DNA of 64,000 bases from the NCBI RefSeq assembly GCF_003663945.1, contig NZ_RCCH01000007.1, positions 62,001 to 126,000 of the forward strand, written 5' to 3'. Of the stretch, positions 9,479-19,052 are shown in pieces (the stretch's first letter is position 1; every line of letters starts with the position of its first letter). The DNA is from Lacinutrix venerupis. GTDB lineage: Bacteria > Bacteroidota > Bacteroidia > Flavobacteriales > Flavobacteriaceae. The position numbers and the translations under genes were made by a program. The notes beneath the pieces were generated by a model. The model had not been told where the DNA came from and did no database searches. It saw only the letters and a program-made list of their open reading frames with translations.

Positions 9479-10831
9479 TTAAGCTACTGCTTTTCTATTT
9501 TTACCAGTTTTCATTAAGCCATCATAATGTCTATTCAACAAATAAGAATTTACTTGCTGCATAGTATCAATTGCAACTCCAACCATAATTAATAATGATG
9601 TTCCTCCAAAAAATAACGCCCAACCTGATTGTACTCCCATTAACTTAAATACAAATGCTGGAAAAACAGCAATTAAAGCTAAAAAAATTGAACCTGGTAA
9701 TGTTATTTGAGACATGATCTTATCTAAATATTCTGATGTTTCAGATCCTGGTCTAATTCCTGGAATAAAACCTCCACTACGTTTAAGATCGTCTGCCATT
9801 TTATTAGTTGGTACTGTAATAGCTGTATAAAAATATGTGAATATTATAATTAACAATCCAAATACTATATTATACCATAAGCCAAACATATCTTGAAAAT
9901 TAGCTTGTATCCAAATTCCTGTTGAAGTATCTTTTAATAAAGACGATCCTCCTATTAAACCAGGTACAAACATAATTGCTTGAGCAAAAATTATTGGCAT
10001 TACTCCAGAAGCGTTAAGCTTTAACGGAATAAATTGTCTTGCTCCTCCAAATACATTTTTTTCGTATCCTCCTGTTGCAGATCGTCTAGCATATTGCACT
10101 GCTATTTTTCTAACTGCCATTACTAATAATACAGAAGCTGCTATAATTGCAAACCAAATTACAATTTCAAAAAGAATCATCATTGCTCCACTTCCAGAAG
10201 TTGTTCTAGCACTTACATTCTGTAAGAAAGATTTTGGTAATGTTGCAATAATACCTACCATAATTAATAATGAGATTCCATTACCAATACCCTTATCGGT
10301 AATTTTTTCTCCTAACCACATAGCAAAAATACAACCGGTAACTAAAATTACTATAGATGAAAAATAGAATACACCGCCTTGTCCTAATAGAAAAGCAGAG
10401 TTTGGAATACCAAACATTGGCTGTAAACTAGCTAAATAACCTGGAGCTTGTACTAAACAAATTCCAATAGTTAACCATCTAGTAATTTGAGTTATTTTCT
10501 TTTGTCCGCTAGCACCTTCTTTTTGAAGCTTTTGCAAATAAGGAATAGCTATTCCCATTAACTGAACTACAATAGAAGCCGAAATGTATGGCATAATACC
10601 TAAAGCAAAAACTGATGCATTTGCAAAAGCTCCACCTGTGAAGGCATTTAACACTCCTAATATACCGTCTTGAGTACTATTCTGTAAATTTGTTAACTGA
10701 GTAGCATCAATTCCTGGTAATACAATTTGTGCACCAAAACGATAAACTAATAATAAACCTAAAGTAAATATGATTCGGTTTCTTAGTTCCTCGATCTTCC
10801 AGACATTCTTAATCGTTTCTATAAATTTCAT
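9479..10831 (-). CDS. secY: protein translocase subunit SecY
   Basis: Central pore of the Sec translocon in the inner membrane, working with SecE, SecG and SecA. The 450-residue product has ten predicted membrane segments, the first around residues 18-36, and the family signatures ASIVVQLMGIAIPYLQKLQKEG (second segment, plug side) and the cytoplasmic loop KRSGGFIPGIRPG near residue 350 that contacts SecA and ribosomes. It sits in the spc segment right after rplO, the conserved position, 15 bases downstream. Confidence 0.98.
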   Translation of the reverse strand: MKFIETIKNVWKIEELRNRIIFTLGLLLVYRFGAQIVLPGIDATQLTNLQNSTQDGILGVLNAFTGGAFANASVFALGIMPYISASIVVQLMGIAIPYLQKLQKEGASGQKKITQITRWLTIGICLVQAPGYLASLQPMFGIPNSAFLLGQGGVFYFSSIVILVTGCIFAMWLGEKITDKGIGNGISLLIMVGIIATLPKSFLQNVSARTTSGSGAMMILFEIVIWFAIIAASVLLVMAVRKIAVQYARRSATGGYEKNVFGGARQFIPLKLNASGVMPIIFAQAIMFVPGLIGGSSLLKDTSTGIWIQANFQDMFGLWYNIVFGLLIIIFTYFYTAITVPTNKMADDLKRSGGFIPGIRPGSETSEYLDKIMSQITLPGSIFLALIAVFPAFVFKLMGVQSGWALFFGGTSLLIMVGVAIDTMQQVNSYLLNRHYDGLMKTGKNRKAVA

Positions 10832-10846
10832 ATTCTTTAGTAGGTC

Positions 10847-11299
10847 TTATAAAGTTTCTGCTTTTCCACCAGCAGCTTCTATAGCAGCTTTAGCGGTAGC
10901 AGTAAATTTATGTGCAGTTACATTTAATTTTGCTTTTAACTCTCCTCTTCCTAAGATTTTTACAAGCTCGTTTTTACCAGCTAATCCTAAAGAAACGATA
11001 GTTTCAAAATCTAATGTATCATTAATTTTCTTATCATCAACTAATTGTTGTAAAGTATCCAAATTAATTCCTTGGTGCTCTATACGATTGATGTTAGTAA
11101 AACCAAATTTAGGCACACGTCTTTGAAGTGGCATTTGACCTCCTTCAAAACCAACCTTTTTAGAATATCCTGAACGAGATTTTGCTCCTTTGTGACCACG
11201 AGTAGCAGTACCACCTTTTCCAGAACCTTGTCCTCTTCCTATTCTTTTTCCTTGGTTTTTTACTGAACCTTCTGCAGGTTTTAAATTACTTAAATTCAT
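10847..11299 (-). CDS. rplO: 50S ribosomal protein L15
   Basis: Late-assembling large-subunit protein, 150 residues. The glycine/arginine-rich N-terminal extension that threads into 23S rRNA is visible (KRIGRGQGSGKGGTATRGHKG), followed by the globular part with FEGGQMPLQRRVPKFGF. It follows rpmD by 14 bases and precedes secY. Nothing is unusual. Confidence 0.98.
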   Translation of the reverse strand: MNLSNLKPAEGSVKNQGKRIGRGQGSGKGGTATRGHKGAKSRSGYSKKVGFEGGQMPLQRRVPKFGFTNINRIEHQGINLDTLQQLVDDKKINDTLDFETIVSLGLAGKNELVKILGRGELKAKLNVTAHKFTATAKAAIEAAGGKAETL

Positions 11300-11313
11300 T
11301 TTTCAGTATATTG

Positions 11314-11496
11314 TTATTTAGCTTCCTCTACAGAAACTAAGTGATTAACTTTTCTAATCATTCCTAAAATATTAGGAGTGTCTTCGTGCTCAATAGTTTG
11401 TCCAACTTTTTTTAAACCTAAAGCTAATAATGTAAGCTTTTGTCTTTTAGTACGGTTGATTGCGCTCTTAACTTTTGTTACTTTTATTTTTGCCAT
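11314..11496 (-). CDS. rpmD: 50S ribosomal protein L30
   Basis: Small large-subunit protein of 60 residues near the central protuberance. It begins MAKIKVTKVKSAINRTKRQK and has the family core LLALGLKKVGQTIEHEDTP with the closing MIRKVNHLVSVEEA. It is placed between rpsE and rplO with 11- and 14-base gaps. Some bacterial phyla lack L30; it is present here. Confidence 0.97.
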   Translation of the reverse strand: MAKIKVTKVKSAINRTKRQKLTLLALGLKKVGQTIEHEDTPNILGMIRKVNHLVSVEEAK

Positions 11497-11507
11497 TTCT
11501 GTAAATA

Positions 11508-12032
11508 TTAACCGTTAAAAACTTTCTCTAATGATATCCCTCTTTCACGAGCAATAGCTTGTGCACTTCTTAATTGTAATAAAGCATCAAAAGTTGCTTT
11601 TACTACATTATGAGGATTTGATGAGCCCTGAGATTTAGAAAGTACATCATGTACTCCTACTGCTTCAAGAACTGTTCTTACAGCTCCACCAGCAATTACT
11701 CCTGTACCAGGAGCTGCAGGAATGATGTTTACTCTTGCTCCACCAAATTTACCTTTTTGTTCATGAGGTAAAGTTCCTTTAATAATAGGAATACGAACAA
11801 GGTTCTTTTTAGCGTCTTCAATAGCCTTTGCAATAGCACTTGCTACATCTTTTGATTTTCCTAAACCGTGTCCTACTACACCTGCTTCATCACCAACCAC
11901 AACGATTGCTGAAAAACCAAATGCTCTACCACCTTTTGTTACTTTTGTAACCCTTTGTACACCAACCAAACGATCTTTAAGATCTAATCCACTTGGTTTT
12001 ACTAACTCTGCACTTTTGTATTTTTGATACAT
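11508..12032 (-). CDS. rpsE: 30S ribosomal protein S5
   Basis: Lies at the mRNA entry channel and the body-head hinge, and with S4 sets decoding accuracy. The 174-residue protein has the double-stranded RNA-binding-like N-terminal domain (residues about 20-85; [22 protein letters not shown]) and the C-terminal domain with [15 protein letters not shown]. The positions where ribosomal ambiguity mutations occur show no obvious defect. It starts 6 bases after rplR. Confidence 0.98.
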   Translation of the reverse strand: MYQKYKSAELVKPSGLDLKDRLVGVQRVTKVTKGGRAFGFSAIVVVGDEAGVVGHGLGKSKDVASAIAKAIEDAKKNLVRIPIIKGTLPHEQKGKFGGARVNIIPAAPGTGVIAGGAVRTVLEAVGVHDVLSKSQGSSNPHNVVKATFDALLQLRSAQAIARERGISLEKVFNG

Positions 12033-12038
12033 AATTTC

Positions 12039-12395
12039 TTAGAATTTAAGTCCTGCTTCTCTAGCTCCTTCAGCTAATGATTTGATTCTTCCATGATATA
12101 AATACCCACCTCTATCAAAAGCGATAGTATTTATCCCTGCTTTAATTGCTTTTTCGGCAACAGACTTCCCTACTAATGTAGCGATTTCACTTTTATTACC
12201 TTTTGCAGAACTAATGTCTTTATCTCTTGAAGAAGATGCTACTATAGTTTTACCTGAAACATCATCAACTACTTGAGCATAAATTTCTTTATTACTTCTA
12301 AAAACAGCTAATCTAGGTCTTGCTTCTGTTCCAGAAACAACCTTACGGATTCTGCTTTTTATTCTTAGTCTTCTTTCGTTTTTTGTTAACGCCAT
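12039..12395 (-). CDS. rplR: 50S ribosomal protein L18
   Basis: Binds 5S rRNA in the central protuberance together with L5 and L25. The 118 residues are the usual bacterial length, with basic N-terminus [16 protein letters not shown], the core [20 protein letters not shown] and the C-terminal [24 protein letters not shown]. It follows rplF by 10 bases. Confidence 0.98.
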   Translation of the reverse strand: MALTKNERRLRIKSRIRKVVSGTEARPRLAVFRSNKEIYAQVVDDVSGKTIVASSSRDKDISSAKGNKSEIATLVGKSVAEKAIKAGINTIAFDRGGYLYHGRIKSLAEGAREAGLKF

Positions 12396-12405
12396 AACTT
12401 AATTA

Positions 12406-12948
12406 TTATGCTGATTTACCAGCTTTTCTTCTTAGTAATTCACCTACAAATTTAACACCTTTTCCTTTGTAAGGTTCTGGTGGTCTAAAACCACGAATTT
12501 TCGCAGCTACTTGTCCTACAAGTTGTTTGTCGTGTGATGTTAACTTAATGATTGGATTCTTACCTTTATCTGAAACTGTTTCCACTTTCACCTCTGGTGC
12601 AATACTCATAATAATATTATGAGAAAAACCTAAGGCTAACTCTAATTTGTTACCTTGGTTACTTGCTCTATATCCTACTCCTACTAGCTCAAGCTCTTTT
12701 GTCCATCCTTTTGATACACCTTCAATCATATTATTGATTAATGATCTGTATAAACCGTGCTTAGCTTTATTTTCTTTATTGTCTGATGAACGTGTAACTA
12801 AAACATTTTCATCTTCAACTTTTACTTCAACTGTATCATAAGTTTGAGACAATTCTCCTAACTTACCTTTTACAGTGATTACGCTATCTTTTACCTCTAT
12901 AGTAACTCCTTCTGGAATTGCCACTGGATTATTTCCTATTCTTGACAT
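12406..12948 (-). CDS. rplF: 50S ribosomal protein L6
   Basis: Two-domain protein next to the sarcin-ricin loop and the factor-binding site, 180 residues. The start MSRIGNNPVAIPEGVTIEV and the C-terminal signature PEPYKGKGVKFVGELLRRKAGK (beginning near residue 155) are intact. It follows rpsH by 19 bases in the spc order. Confidence 0.98.
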   Translation of the reverse strand: MSRIGNNPVAIPEGVTIEVKDSVITVKGKLGELSQTYDTVEVKVEDENVLVTRSSDNKENKAKHGLYRSLINNMIEGVSKGWTKELELVGVGYRASNQGNKLELALGFSHNIIMSIAPEVKVETVSDKGKNPIIKLTSHDKQLVGQVAAKIRGFRPPEPYKGKGVKFVGELLRRKAGKSA

Positions 12949-12967
12949 CTCTTTCTTGTTTTATAGA

Positions 12968-13366
12968 TTAGTAAACGTAACATAAAACTTCACCACCAAC
13001 ATTCTCACGTTGTGCTTGCTTTCCTGTCATTACTCCATGAGAAGTTGAAACGATAGCAATACCTAATCCGTTAAGAATTCTTGGTAATTCAGCTGAACTA
13101 GAATATTTACGTAAACCAGGCTTACTGATTCTTTGTAACTTTCTAATTACTGGTTCTTTTGTTTCTTTATTGTACTTAAGAGCAATTTTAATTGTTCCTT
13201 GTACAGAAGAATCATCGAATTTATAACTTAAAATATATCCTTGATCGAATAAAATTTTAGTTATATCCTTTTTTAAATTTGATGCAGGTATCTCAACAAC
13301 TCTATGGTTAGCACGCACTGCGTTTCTAACTCTTGTAAGATAATCTGCAATTGGATCTGTATACAT
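12968..13366 (-). CDS. rpsH: 30S ribosomal protein S8
   Basis: Binds helix 21 of 16S rRNA early in assembly and, in E. coli, represses the spc operon by binding a mimic of that helix in the mRNA. The 132 residues start MYTDPIADYLTRVRNAVRANH and contain the C-terminal signature STSHGVMTGKQAQRENVGGEVLCYVY. The 60-base gap upstream holds a hairpin with two internal loops (13381-13415), an attractive site for autoregulation. Confidence 0.98.
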   Translation of the reverse strand: MYTDPIADYLTRVRNAVRANHRVVEIPASNLKKDITKILFDQGYILSYKFDDSSVQGTIKIALKYNKETKEPVIRKLQRISKPGLRKYSSSAELPRILNGLGIAIVSTSHGVMTGKQAQRENVGGEVLCYVY

Positions 13367-13380
13367 ATGTATTAATTTGC

Positions 13381-13415
13381 GGACTGGGTTTTCGCACTAT
13401 TGCGAACCTTAGACC
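13381..13415 (-). promoter_or_regulatory. hairpin in the rpsN-rpsH gap, possible S8 binding site
   Basis: Read on the minus strand the 35 bases form a long imperfect stem: an apical 5-bp stem TTCGC/GCGAA around AATAGT, a GG/CC pair beyond a small internal loop, a second internal loop, then CT/AG and GG/CC closing pairs. It ends 14 bases before the rpsH start codon and has no T run, so it is not a terminator. A regulatory role is inference. Confidence 0.45.
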
Positions 13416-13426
13416 AATTTATAATT

Positions 13427-13696
13427 TTACCAACTTGCTTTTCTAACTCCTGGTATTAATCCTTGGTTAGCCATTTCTCTAAATGTAACACGAGAAATAC
13501 CAAATGTACGCATGTAACCTTTTGGTCTTCCTGTTAATTTACATCTATTGTGCTGACGAATTGGAGATGCATTTTTTGGTAGTTTTTGTAATGCTTCGTA
13601 ATCACCAGCTTCTTTTAAAGCTTTGCGTTTCTCTGCATATTTTGCTACTGTTTTAGCTCTCTTCACCTCGCGGGCTTTCATTGATTCTTTAGCCAT
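13427..13696 (-). CDS. rpsN: 30S ribosomal protein S14, zinc-free type
   Basis: Head protein of the small subunit. The 89-residue length and the sequence ([24 protein letters not shown], then [22 protein letters not shown]) mark the long, zinc-independent form; the short form has about 61 residues and two CxxC motifs, and here only one cysteine is present. It starts 3 bases after rplE and is separated from rpsH by a hairpin-containing gap of 60 bases. Confidence 0.98.
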   Translation of the reverse strand: MAKESMKAREVKRAKTVAKYAEKRKALKEAGDYEALQKLPKNASPIRQHNRCKLTGRPKGYMRTFGISRVTFREMANQGLIPGVRKASW

Positions 13697-13699
13697 AAC

Positions 13700-14251
13700 T
13701 TAGTTTTTTTGAAAAGGTAAACCTAATTCTGTTAATAATGATTTTGCTTCTTTATCAGTTTCAGCAGAAGTTACAAATGTAATATCCATTCCTGAAATTT
13801 TATTGATTTTATCAATATCAATTTCTGGAAAAATAATTTGTTCAGTAATTCCTAAATTGTAATTACCTCTTCCATCAAAACCTTTTGCTTTAATACCACT
13901 AAAGTCTCTTACTCGTGGTAAAGCAGAAGTTACTAAACGATCTAAAAATTCGTACATTCTTTCTCCTCTTAACGTAACCATAGCACCAATAGGCATACCT
14001 TTACGTAATTTGAAACTTGCAACATCCTTTTTAGACAATGTAGCGATAGCTTTTTGTCCTGTTATAGTTGTTAACTCATCTAAAGCGTAGTCAACTAATT
14101 TCTTATCTGCAACTGCTGCACCAACACCTCTAGATACTACTATCTTTTTAAGTTTAGGTACTTGCATTACATTACTATAACCAAATTCTTCTGTAAGAGC
14201 TGCAATTACTTTGCTTTTATACTCTTCTTTAAGTCTAGGTGAATATGCCAT
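13700..14251 (-). CDS. rplE: 50S ribosomal protein L5
   Basis: Binds 5S rRNA and contacts the P-site tRNA and S13 across the subunit interface. The 183-residue protein carries [41 protein letters not shown] and a C-terminal [20 protein letters not shown], the standard features and length. It starts 2 bases after rplX. Confidence 0.98.
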   Translation of the reverse strand: MAYSPRLKEEYKSKVIAALTEEFGYSNVMQVPKLKKIVVSRGVGAAVADKKLVDYALDELTTITGQKAIATLSKKDVASFKLRKGMPIGAMVTLRGERMYEFLDRLVTSALPRVRDFSGIKAKGFDGRGNYNLGITEQIIFPEIDIDKINKISGMDITFVTSAETDKEAKSLLTELGLPFQKN

Positions 14252-14253
14252 AA

Positions 14254-14565
14254 CTATATTACTTCGTTTGATTTTTTTGAAAATCTTACTTTCTTTCCAT
14301 CTTCCATTCTATAACCTACTCTTGTTGTTTCTCCTTTAGAAGTTAACAATGATAAGTTTGAAATTTGAATAGGAGCTTCTTTTTCAACGATTCCTCCTTG
14401 TGGACTTTGTGCACTTGGCTTAGTATGTTTCTTTACCATGTTCACGCCCTCAACGATCGCTTTGTTCTTATCGGCTAATACTTTTTGTACTTTCCCTTCT
14501 GATCCTTTATGATCTCCAGCAATTACTTTTACAGTATCTCCAGATTTTATTTTAAGCTTTGTCAT
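14254..14565 (-). CDS. rplX: 50S ribosomal protein L24
   Basis: Assembly initiator protein at the rim of the exit tunnel, 103 residues. The KOW motif is at about residues 5-32 ([25 protein letters not shown]), followed by the loop [24 protein letters not shown] that reaches into the tunnel region. It lies between rplN and rplE with 13- and 2-base gaps. Confidence 0.98.
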   Translation of the reverse strand: MTKLKIKSGDTVKVIAGDHKGSEGKVQKVLADKNKAIVEGVNMVKKHTKPSAQSPQGGIVEKEAPIQISNLSLLTSKGETTRVGYRMEDGKKVRFSKKSNEVI

Positions 14566-14578
14566 CTTATTAAATGTC

Positions 14579-14947
14579 TTAAAGCACTTCTGGTGCTAAT
14601 GATACAATTTTCATGAATTGTTTATCACGAAGTTCTCTAGCAACAGGTCCAAATACACGTGTTCCTCTCATTTCACCCGTTGGGTTTAAAAGTACACAAG
14701 CATTATCATCAAATCTTATATAAGATCCATCTGGACGTCTTACTTCTTTTTTAGTACGAACAACTACTGCTGTAGATACTGCTTTTTTCTTAATGTTTCC
14801 ATTAGGAGTTGCATCTTTAACAGAAACAACAACTTTATCACCTACAGAAGCATATCTTCTTTTAGTACCTCCTAAAACACGGATTACTAAAACTTCTTTA
14901 GCTCCTGTGTTATCTGCTACTTTTATTCTTGATTCTTGTTGTACCAT
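14579..14947 (-). CDS. rplN: 50S ribosomal protein L14
   Basis: Interface protein of the large subunit that contacts 16S helix 14 and is the target of the RsfS silencing factor. It has the normal 122 residues with [19 protein letters not shown] at the start, the signature [37 protein letters not shown], and the terminal [10 protein letters not shown]. It follows rpsQ by 2 bases. Confidence 0.98.
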   Translation of the reverse strand: MVQQESRIKVADNTGAKEVLVIRVLGGTKRRYASVGDKVVVSVKDATPNGNIKKKAVSTAVVVRTKKEVRRPDGSYIRFDDNACVLLNPTGEMRGTRVFGPVARELRDKQFMKIVSLAPEVL

Positions 14948-14949
14948 AA

Positions 14950-15207
14950 TTACTTCGCTCTTTCAATTATTTCAACTAATCTCCAACATTTAGATTTAGA
15001 TAAAGGTCTTGTTTCCATGATCTTTACTGTATCTCCAATGTTACAGTCGTTTGTTTCGTCGTGTGCTACGTATTTTTTCGTTTTTAAAACGAATTTTCCG
15101 TACATAGGATGTTTTACTTTTTTTACTTCGGCAACAACAATTGATTTCATCATTTTGTTACTAGTAACTACTCCTATACGTTCTTTTCTTAAGTTTCTTT
15201 TTTCCAT
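14950..15207 (-). CDS. rpsQ: 30S ribosomal protein S17
   Basis: OB-fold primary binder of the 5' domain of 16S rRNA, 85 residues. It shows [25 protein letters not shown], the [19 protein letters not shown] segment and the family motif [23 protein letters not shown]. Position between rpmC and rplN is the conserved one, 12 and 2 bases apart. Confidence 0.98.
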   Translation of the reverse strand: MEKRNLRKERIGVVTSNKMMKSIVVAEVKKVKHPMYGKFVLKTKKYVAHDETNDCNIGDTVKIMETRPLSKSKCWRLVEIIERAK

Positions 15208-15219
15208 CTTTCAGCAGAA

Positions 15220-15411
15220 TTATTGTAATTCTCTTTTAGTTAATTCCGTTGCCAATCTAGCTACATCTCTTCTTACAGAACGTAATTGAATTGGGTTATC
15301 TAAAGGAGATATTGCATGTGCCATTTTTAGGTCTGAATAACTCTTTTTTGTCTCACTAAGTTTCTCTTGTAACTCAGCTACAGATAATTCTTTAATTTCT
15401 GATTGTTTCAT
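15220..15411 (-). CDS. rpmC: 50S ribosomal protein L29
   Basis: Small two-helix protein beside the exit tunnel, near the docking site of trigger factor and SRP on L23. The 63 residues form the usual helical hairpin: MKQSEIKELSVAELQEKLSETKKSY, then NPIQLRSVRRDVARLATELTKRE. It lies between rplP and rpsQ. Confidence 0.97.
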   Translation of the reverse strand: MKQSEIKELSVAELQEKLSETKKSYSDLKMAHAISPLDNPIQLRSVRRDVARLATELTKRELQ

Positions 15412-15424
15412 AATATCAAATAAA

Positions 15425-15844
15425 TTATGCTTCGTAATCTCTAGCGATTAAAAACTTTGTTTTTACCGGTAATTTTTGTGCTGCTAAACGTAATGCTTCT
15501 TTTGCAACGTCTAATGGCACACCTCCTATTTCAAAAAGGACTCTACCTGGCTTTACTACTGCTGCCCAATATTCTACTGCACCTTTACCTTTACCCATAC
15601 GTACTTCAAGAGGTTTTTTAGTAATTGGCTTATCTGGAAATATTTTAATCCAAAGTTGCCCTTCTCTTTTCATGTGACGAGTTGCTGCAATACGTGCTGC
15701 TTCTATTTGACGCGAAGTTAAAAAGTTCGAGTCTAGTGATTTTATTCCAAAAGTTCCGTTAGATAGTTGATGCCCTCTTCCGGCATTACCTTTCATACGT
15801 CCTTTTTGTTGTTTACGAAATTTTGTTCTTTTAGGCTGTAACAT
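15425..15844 (-). CDS. rplP: 50S ribosomal protein L16
   Basis: Late-assembling protein that helps place A-site tRNA and shape the peptidyl-transferase centre. The 139-residue product begins [24 protein letters not shown] and carries the signature [25 protein letters not shown]. It lies 21 bases after rpsC. No extra or missing segment is seen. Confidence 0.98.
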   Translation of the reverse strand: MLQPKRTKFRKQQKGRMKGNAGRGHQLSNGTFGIKSLDSNFLTSRQIEAARIAATRHMKREGQLWIKIFPDKPITKKPLEVRMGKGKGAVEYWAAVVKPGRVLFEIGGVPLDVAKEALRLAAQKLPVKTKFLIARDYEA

Positions 15845-15865
15845 TTTTGTCTTTTCTTTAAAAAA

Positions 15866-16585
15866 TTACTTTCTACGACGTGATTTGTTGTCTCTGTTTC
15901 CTCCACGTCCACCTTTTCCTTGCTTCTTAGATAACCCAACAAGAGGAGAAAGTTCTCTTTTACCATATACTTCACCTTTCATGATCCATACTTTAACACC
16001 TAATCTACCATAAGTAGTATGTGCCTCAACTAAAGCATAATCAATATCGGCTCTAAAAGTTGATAAAGGAATACGTCCTTCTTTGTAGTGTTCTGAACGT
16101 GCCATTTCAGCTCCATTTAAACGACCACTAATTTGGATTTTTATTCCTTCAGCATTCATACGCATAGTAGCAGCAATAGCCATCTTAATTGCACGTCTGT
16201 AAGAAATTCTATTTTCTATCTGACGAGCGATACTTGTTCCTACTAAAAATGCATCTAATTCAGGTCTTTTAATCTCAAAGATATTGATCTGAACTTCTTT
16301 ACCAGTAATTTTCTTAAGTTCTTCTTTTAACTTGTCTACTTCTTGCCCACCTTTACCAATAATGATTCCAGGTCTTGCAGTAGTAATAGTAACGGTTACA
16401 AGCTTTAAAGTTCTTTCAATTATTACTCTACTTACACTAGCTTTAGATAAACGCGCGTGAACGTATTTTCTAATCTTATCGTCTTCGGCAAGTTTGTCAC
16501 CATAATCGTTTCCTCCGTACCAGTTAGACTCCCATCCTCTGATAATTCCTAAGCGATTCCCGATTGGATTTGTCTTTTGTCCCAT
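15866..16585 (-). CDS. rpsC: 30S ribosomal protein S3
   Basis: Forms the mRNA entry channel and has helicase-like function with S4 and S5. I start the gene at ATG 16585 (239 residues), which gives the universal beginning [18 protein letters not shown]; the frame is open to 16621 but that would overlap rplV and has no counterpart in the family. The KH domain with [14 protein letters not shown] lies near residues 60-100 and the C-terminal domain contains [31 protein letters not shown]. The tail is glycine/arginine rich. Confidence 0.97.
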   Translation of the reverse strand: MGQKTNPIGNRLGIIRGWESNWYGGNDYGDKLAEDDKIRKYVHARLSKASVSRVIIERTLKLVTVTITTARPGIIIGKGGQEVDKLKEELKKITGKEVQINIFEIKRPELDAFLVGTSIARQIENRISYRRAIKMAIAATMRMNAEGIKIQISGRLNGAEMARSEHYKEGRIPLSTFRADIDYALVEAHTTYGRLGVKVWIMKGEVYGKRELSPLVGLSKKQGKGGRGGNRDNKSRRRK

Positions 16586-16592
16586 ATCTATC

Positions 16593-17000
16593 TTAGCTTT
16601 GTGTATTATTGTTAGCTCCAACTACGATTGTTACGTGGTTAGAACGTTTTCTTATTCTGTGTGCACGTCCTTGAGGTGCTGGACGTAATCTCTTTAACAT
16701 AGATCCTCCGTCAACTCTAATTTCTTTAACAAAAAGTTCTGCTTCTTCTATAGATGCATCTTCATTTTTAGCTTGCCAGTTTGCAATAGCAGATACTAAC
16801 AAAGTTTCTAAACGGTTTGATGCTTCTTTAGAGCTAAACTTAAGAATATTAAGTGCTTTTTCCACGCGTTCACCTCTTACTAAATCGGCTACTAAACGCA
16901 TTTTTCTCGGTGATGTAGGACAGTTATTAAGTTTTGCAAAAGCAATTTGCTTTTTACTTTCCTTAATAGCGTCTGCCATTTGTTTTTTACGACTTCCCAT
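16593..17000 (-). CDS. rplV: 50S ribosomal protein L22
   Basis: Its long beta hairpin lines the exit tunnel and touches the macrolide site. The 135-residue protein has a short extra N-terminus ([17 protein letters not shown]) before the conserved core [25 protein letters not shown], and the hairpin ends with [24 protein letters not shown]. Insertions in this hairpin that cause macrolide resistance elsewhere are not seen. It follows rpsS by 6 bases. Confidence 0.97.
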   Translation of the reverse strand: MGSRKKQMADAIKESKKQIAFAKLNNCPTSPRKMRLVADLVRGERVEKALNILKFSSKEASNRLETLLVSAIANWQAKNEDASIEEAELFVKEIRVDGGSMLKRLRPAPQGRAHRIRKRSNHVTIVVGANNNTQS

Positions 17001-17006
17001 AGCTTA

Positions 17007-17285
17007 CTACTTTTTACCTTTATTTTTAGCACCAGCGTGACCTCTAAAAGATCTTGTTGGTGAAAATTCTCCTAATTTATGTCCTACCATATTCTCAGTA
17101 ACATATACTGGAACAAATTGACGCCCATTGTGTACTGCTATTGTTTGTCCAACAAAATCTGGAGTTATCATACTAGCTCTAGACCAAGTTTTGATAACTG
17201 TTTTTTTATTAGCCTCTACATTAGCCGCCACTTTTCTTTCTAATTTATAATGAACGTAAGGTCCTTTTTTTAATGATCTTGCCAT
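17007..17285 (-). CDS. rpsS: 30S ribosomal protein S19
   Basis: Head protein in contact with S13 and the A-site finger of the large subunit. The 92 residues start [19 protein letters not shown] and carry the family signature [24 protein letters not shown]. It starts 3 bases after rplB. Confidence 0.98.
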   Translation of the reverse strand: MARSLKKGPYVHYKLERKVAANVEANKKTVIKTWSRASMITPDFVGQTIAVHNGRQFVPVYVTENMVGHKLGEFSPTRSFRGHAGAKNKGKK

Positions 17286-17288
17286 GTC

Positions 17289-18113
17289 TTATTTTTTTCT
17301 ACGTTCTACAATATATTTATTACTTGCTTTAGTTTTAGAACGAGTTCTAAATCCTTTAGCTGGTATACCGTTTCTAGAACGTGGATGTCCACCAGATGAT
17401 TTTCCTTCACCACCACCCATTGGATGATCGACAGGGTTCATTACTACTGGTCTTGTTCTTGGTCTTCTACCTAACCATCTTGATCTACCTGCTTTACCTG
17501 AAACTAATAATTGGTGATCTGAATTAGATACTACTCCAATTGTAGCCATACATGTAACTAAGATTAATCTTGTTTCACCTGAAGGTAACTTTACTGTTGC
17601 AAACTTTCCATCTCTTGCCATTAACTGAGCAAAAGCACCAGCACTACGAGCCATAACAGCTCCTTGACCTGGACGTAATTCTATACAAGAAATTATTGTC
17701 CCTAATGGTATATTTGCTAAAGGCATTGCATTTCCGATTTCTGGAGCTACATTTTCACCTGAAACAACAGTTTGTCCAACTTGTAATCCATTTTGAGCAA
17801 TTACATAAGTTTTCTCACCATCTTGGTAATTTAATAATGCGATAAACGCTGTACGGTTAGGATCGTATTGAATTGAAGCAACTTCTGCAGGAATTCCCGC
17901 CTTAGTTCTTTTAAAATCAATTATACGATACCTTCTTTTATGACCACCACCTTTATAACGGCTTGTCATACGACCTTGACTGTTTCTACCACCTGAACGT
18001 TTTTTCGGAGCTAATAAACTTTTCTCCGGCTTATCAGTTGTAATGGCGTCAAATCCATTAACAACTCTAAATCGCTGTCCTGGTGTGATTGGTTTTAATT
18101 TTCTTACTGACAT
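17289..18113 (-). CDS. rplB: 50S ribosomal protein L2
   Basis: One of the most conserved large-subunit proteins, needed for subunit joining and peptidyl transfer. The 274-residue length is typical. Features include the N-terminal [23 protein letters not shown] segment split across residues 41-65, the OB and SH3-like domains, and the C-terminal motif with the functionally important histidine, [15 protein letters not shown], near residue 225. It lies 10 bases after rplW. Confidence 0.98.
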   Translation of the reverse strand: MSVRKLKPITPGQRFRVVNGFDAITTDKPEKSLLAPKKRSGGRNSQGRMTSRYKGGGHKRRYRIIDFKRTKAGIPAEVASIQYDPNRTAFIALLNYQDGEKTYVIAQNGLQVGQTVVSGENVAPEIGNAMPLANIPLGTIISCIELRPGQGAVMARSAGAFAQLMARDGKFATVKLPSGETRLILVTCMATIGVVSNSDHQLLVSGKAGRSRWLGRRPRTRPVVMNPVDHPMGGGEGKSSGGHPRSRNGIPAKGFRTRSKTKASNKYIVERRKK

Positions 18114-18123
18114 TTGTCTTTAA

Positions 18124-18414
18124 TTACATGTTAGTGTATAAATCAATTATCTCACCTTCCGCCAGTTGTACTATCGCTTTTTTCTTTGCGTTAGTTTTAC
18201 CATGTTGAATACCAGTTTTTGTATACTTGGTACTTCTATCTGGACGGACATTTATAGTACGAACTTTTTCTACAGAAACTCCATAAGCAGCTTCAACTGC
18301 TTTTTTTATTTCTACCTTGTTCGCCTTAGTGTTCACGAAGAAGCTGAAACAGTTGTTTAATTCGCTGTTTGCAGTTGCTTTTTCTGTGATTATAGGTTTA
18401 ATTAAGATACTCAT
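18124..18414 (-). CDS. rplW: 50S ribosomal protein L23
   Basis: Exit-tunnel protein that docks trigger factor and SRP. The 96 residues begin MSILIKPIITEKATANSE and contain FFVNTKANKVEIKKAVEAAYGVSVEKVRTINV, the standard fold. The loop that enters the tunnel is short. It lies 8 bases after rplD. Confidence 0.98.
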   Translation of the reverse strand: MSILIKPIITEKATANSELNNCFSFFVNTKANKVEIKKAVEAAYGVSVEKVRTINVRPDRSTKYTKTGIQHGKTNAKKKAIVQLAEGEIIDLYTNM

Positions 18415-18422
18415 TTTGTTTC

Positions 18423-19052
18423 TTATTTACTTAAATTCGTTACAATTCCTTCTAAAGCTCCTTCTAAAAGCACTACTTGATTTGCATTTAAAATCTTATA
18501 AGTACTTAATTCTGAAGCGGTTACAACTTCAGAGCCTTTTAAATTGCGTGACGACAAATATACATTTTTATTTGACGCACCCAACACGAAGAGTGATTTT
18601 TTATTTTGTAAGTCTAAAGCATTCAAAATATTAGTGAAATTTTTAGTCTTTGGAGAATCAAAATTGAAGTCTTCTAAAACTACAATTGCCTTCTCATTTG
18701 CCTTGATACTAAAAGCTGATTTACGAGCTAATCTCTTTAAGCTTTTATTAAGTTTAAAACTATAGTTTCTTGGTCTTGGCCCAAACATACGTCCTCCACC
18801 TCTAAAAACTCCAGATTTAATTGAACCTGCACGAGCTGTACCTGTTCCTTTTTGCTTTTTAATCTTACGTGTAGATCCAGTAATCTCAGCTCTTTCTTTA
18901 GATTTGTGAGTACCTTGTCTTTGGTTTGCTAAATATTGTTTAACATCCAAATACACAGCATGATTATTAGGCTCAATAGCAAAAACATCGCTAGAAAGGT
19001 CTGCCTTTCTACCTGTTTCTTTTCCGTTTATATCTAAAACTGCTACTTTCAT
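18423..19052 (-). CDS. rplD: 50S ribosomal protein L4
   Basis: Binds domain I of 23S rRNA and extends a loop into the exit tunnel; in E. coli it also represses the S10 operon. The 209-residue product shows the extended loop [33 protein letters not shown] spanning about residues 67-100, with the tunnel tip intact. Its start overlaps the rplC stop by one base (ATGA-type junction), so translation is probably coupled. Confidence 0.98.
   Translation of the reverse strand: MKVAVLDINGKETGRKADLSSDVFAIEPNNHAVYLDVKQYLANQRQGTHKSKERAEITGSTRKIKKQKGTGTARAGSIKSGVFRGGGRMFGPRPRNYSFKLNKSLKRLARKSAFSIKANEKAIVVLEDFNFDSPKTKNFTNILNALDLQNKKSLFVLGASNKNVYLSSRNLKGSEVVTASELSTYKILNANQVVLLEGALEGIVTNLSK

Noticed and set aside
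10770-15289. Plus-strand open frames opposite ribosomal genes (for example 10770-11126 and 14936-15289)
   Set aside because: They lie antisense to well-identified ribosomal protein genes, have no recognisable products, and reflect the low frequency of stops on the reverse of highly biased genes.
15793-15975. A minus-strand frame across the rpsC-rplP junction
   Set aside because: It overlaps the end of rpsC and the start of rplP in a different frame, and both of those are certain.
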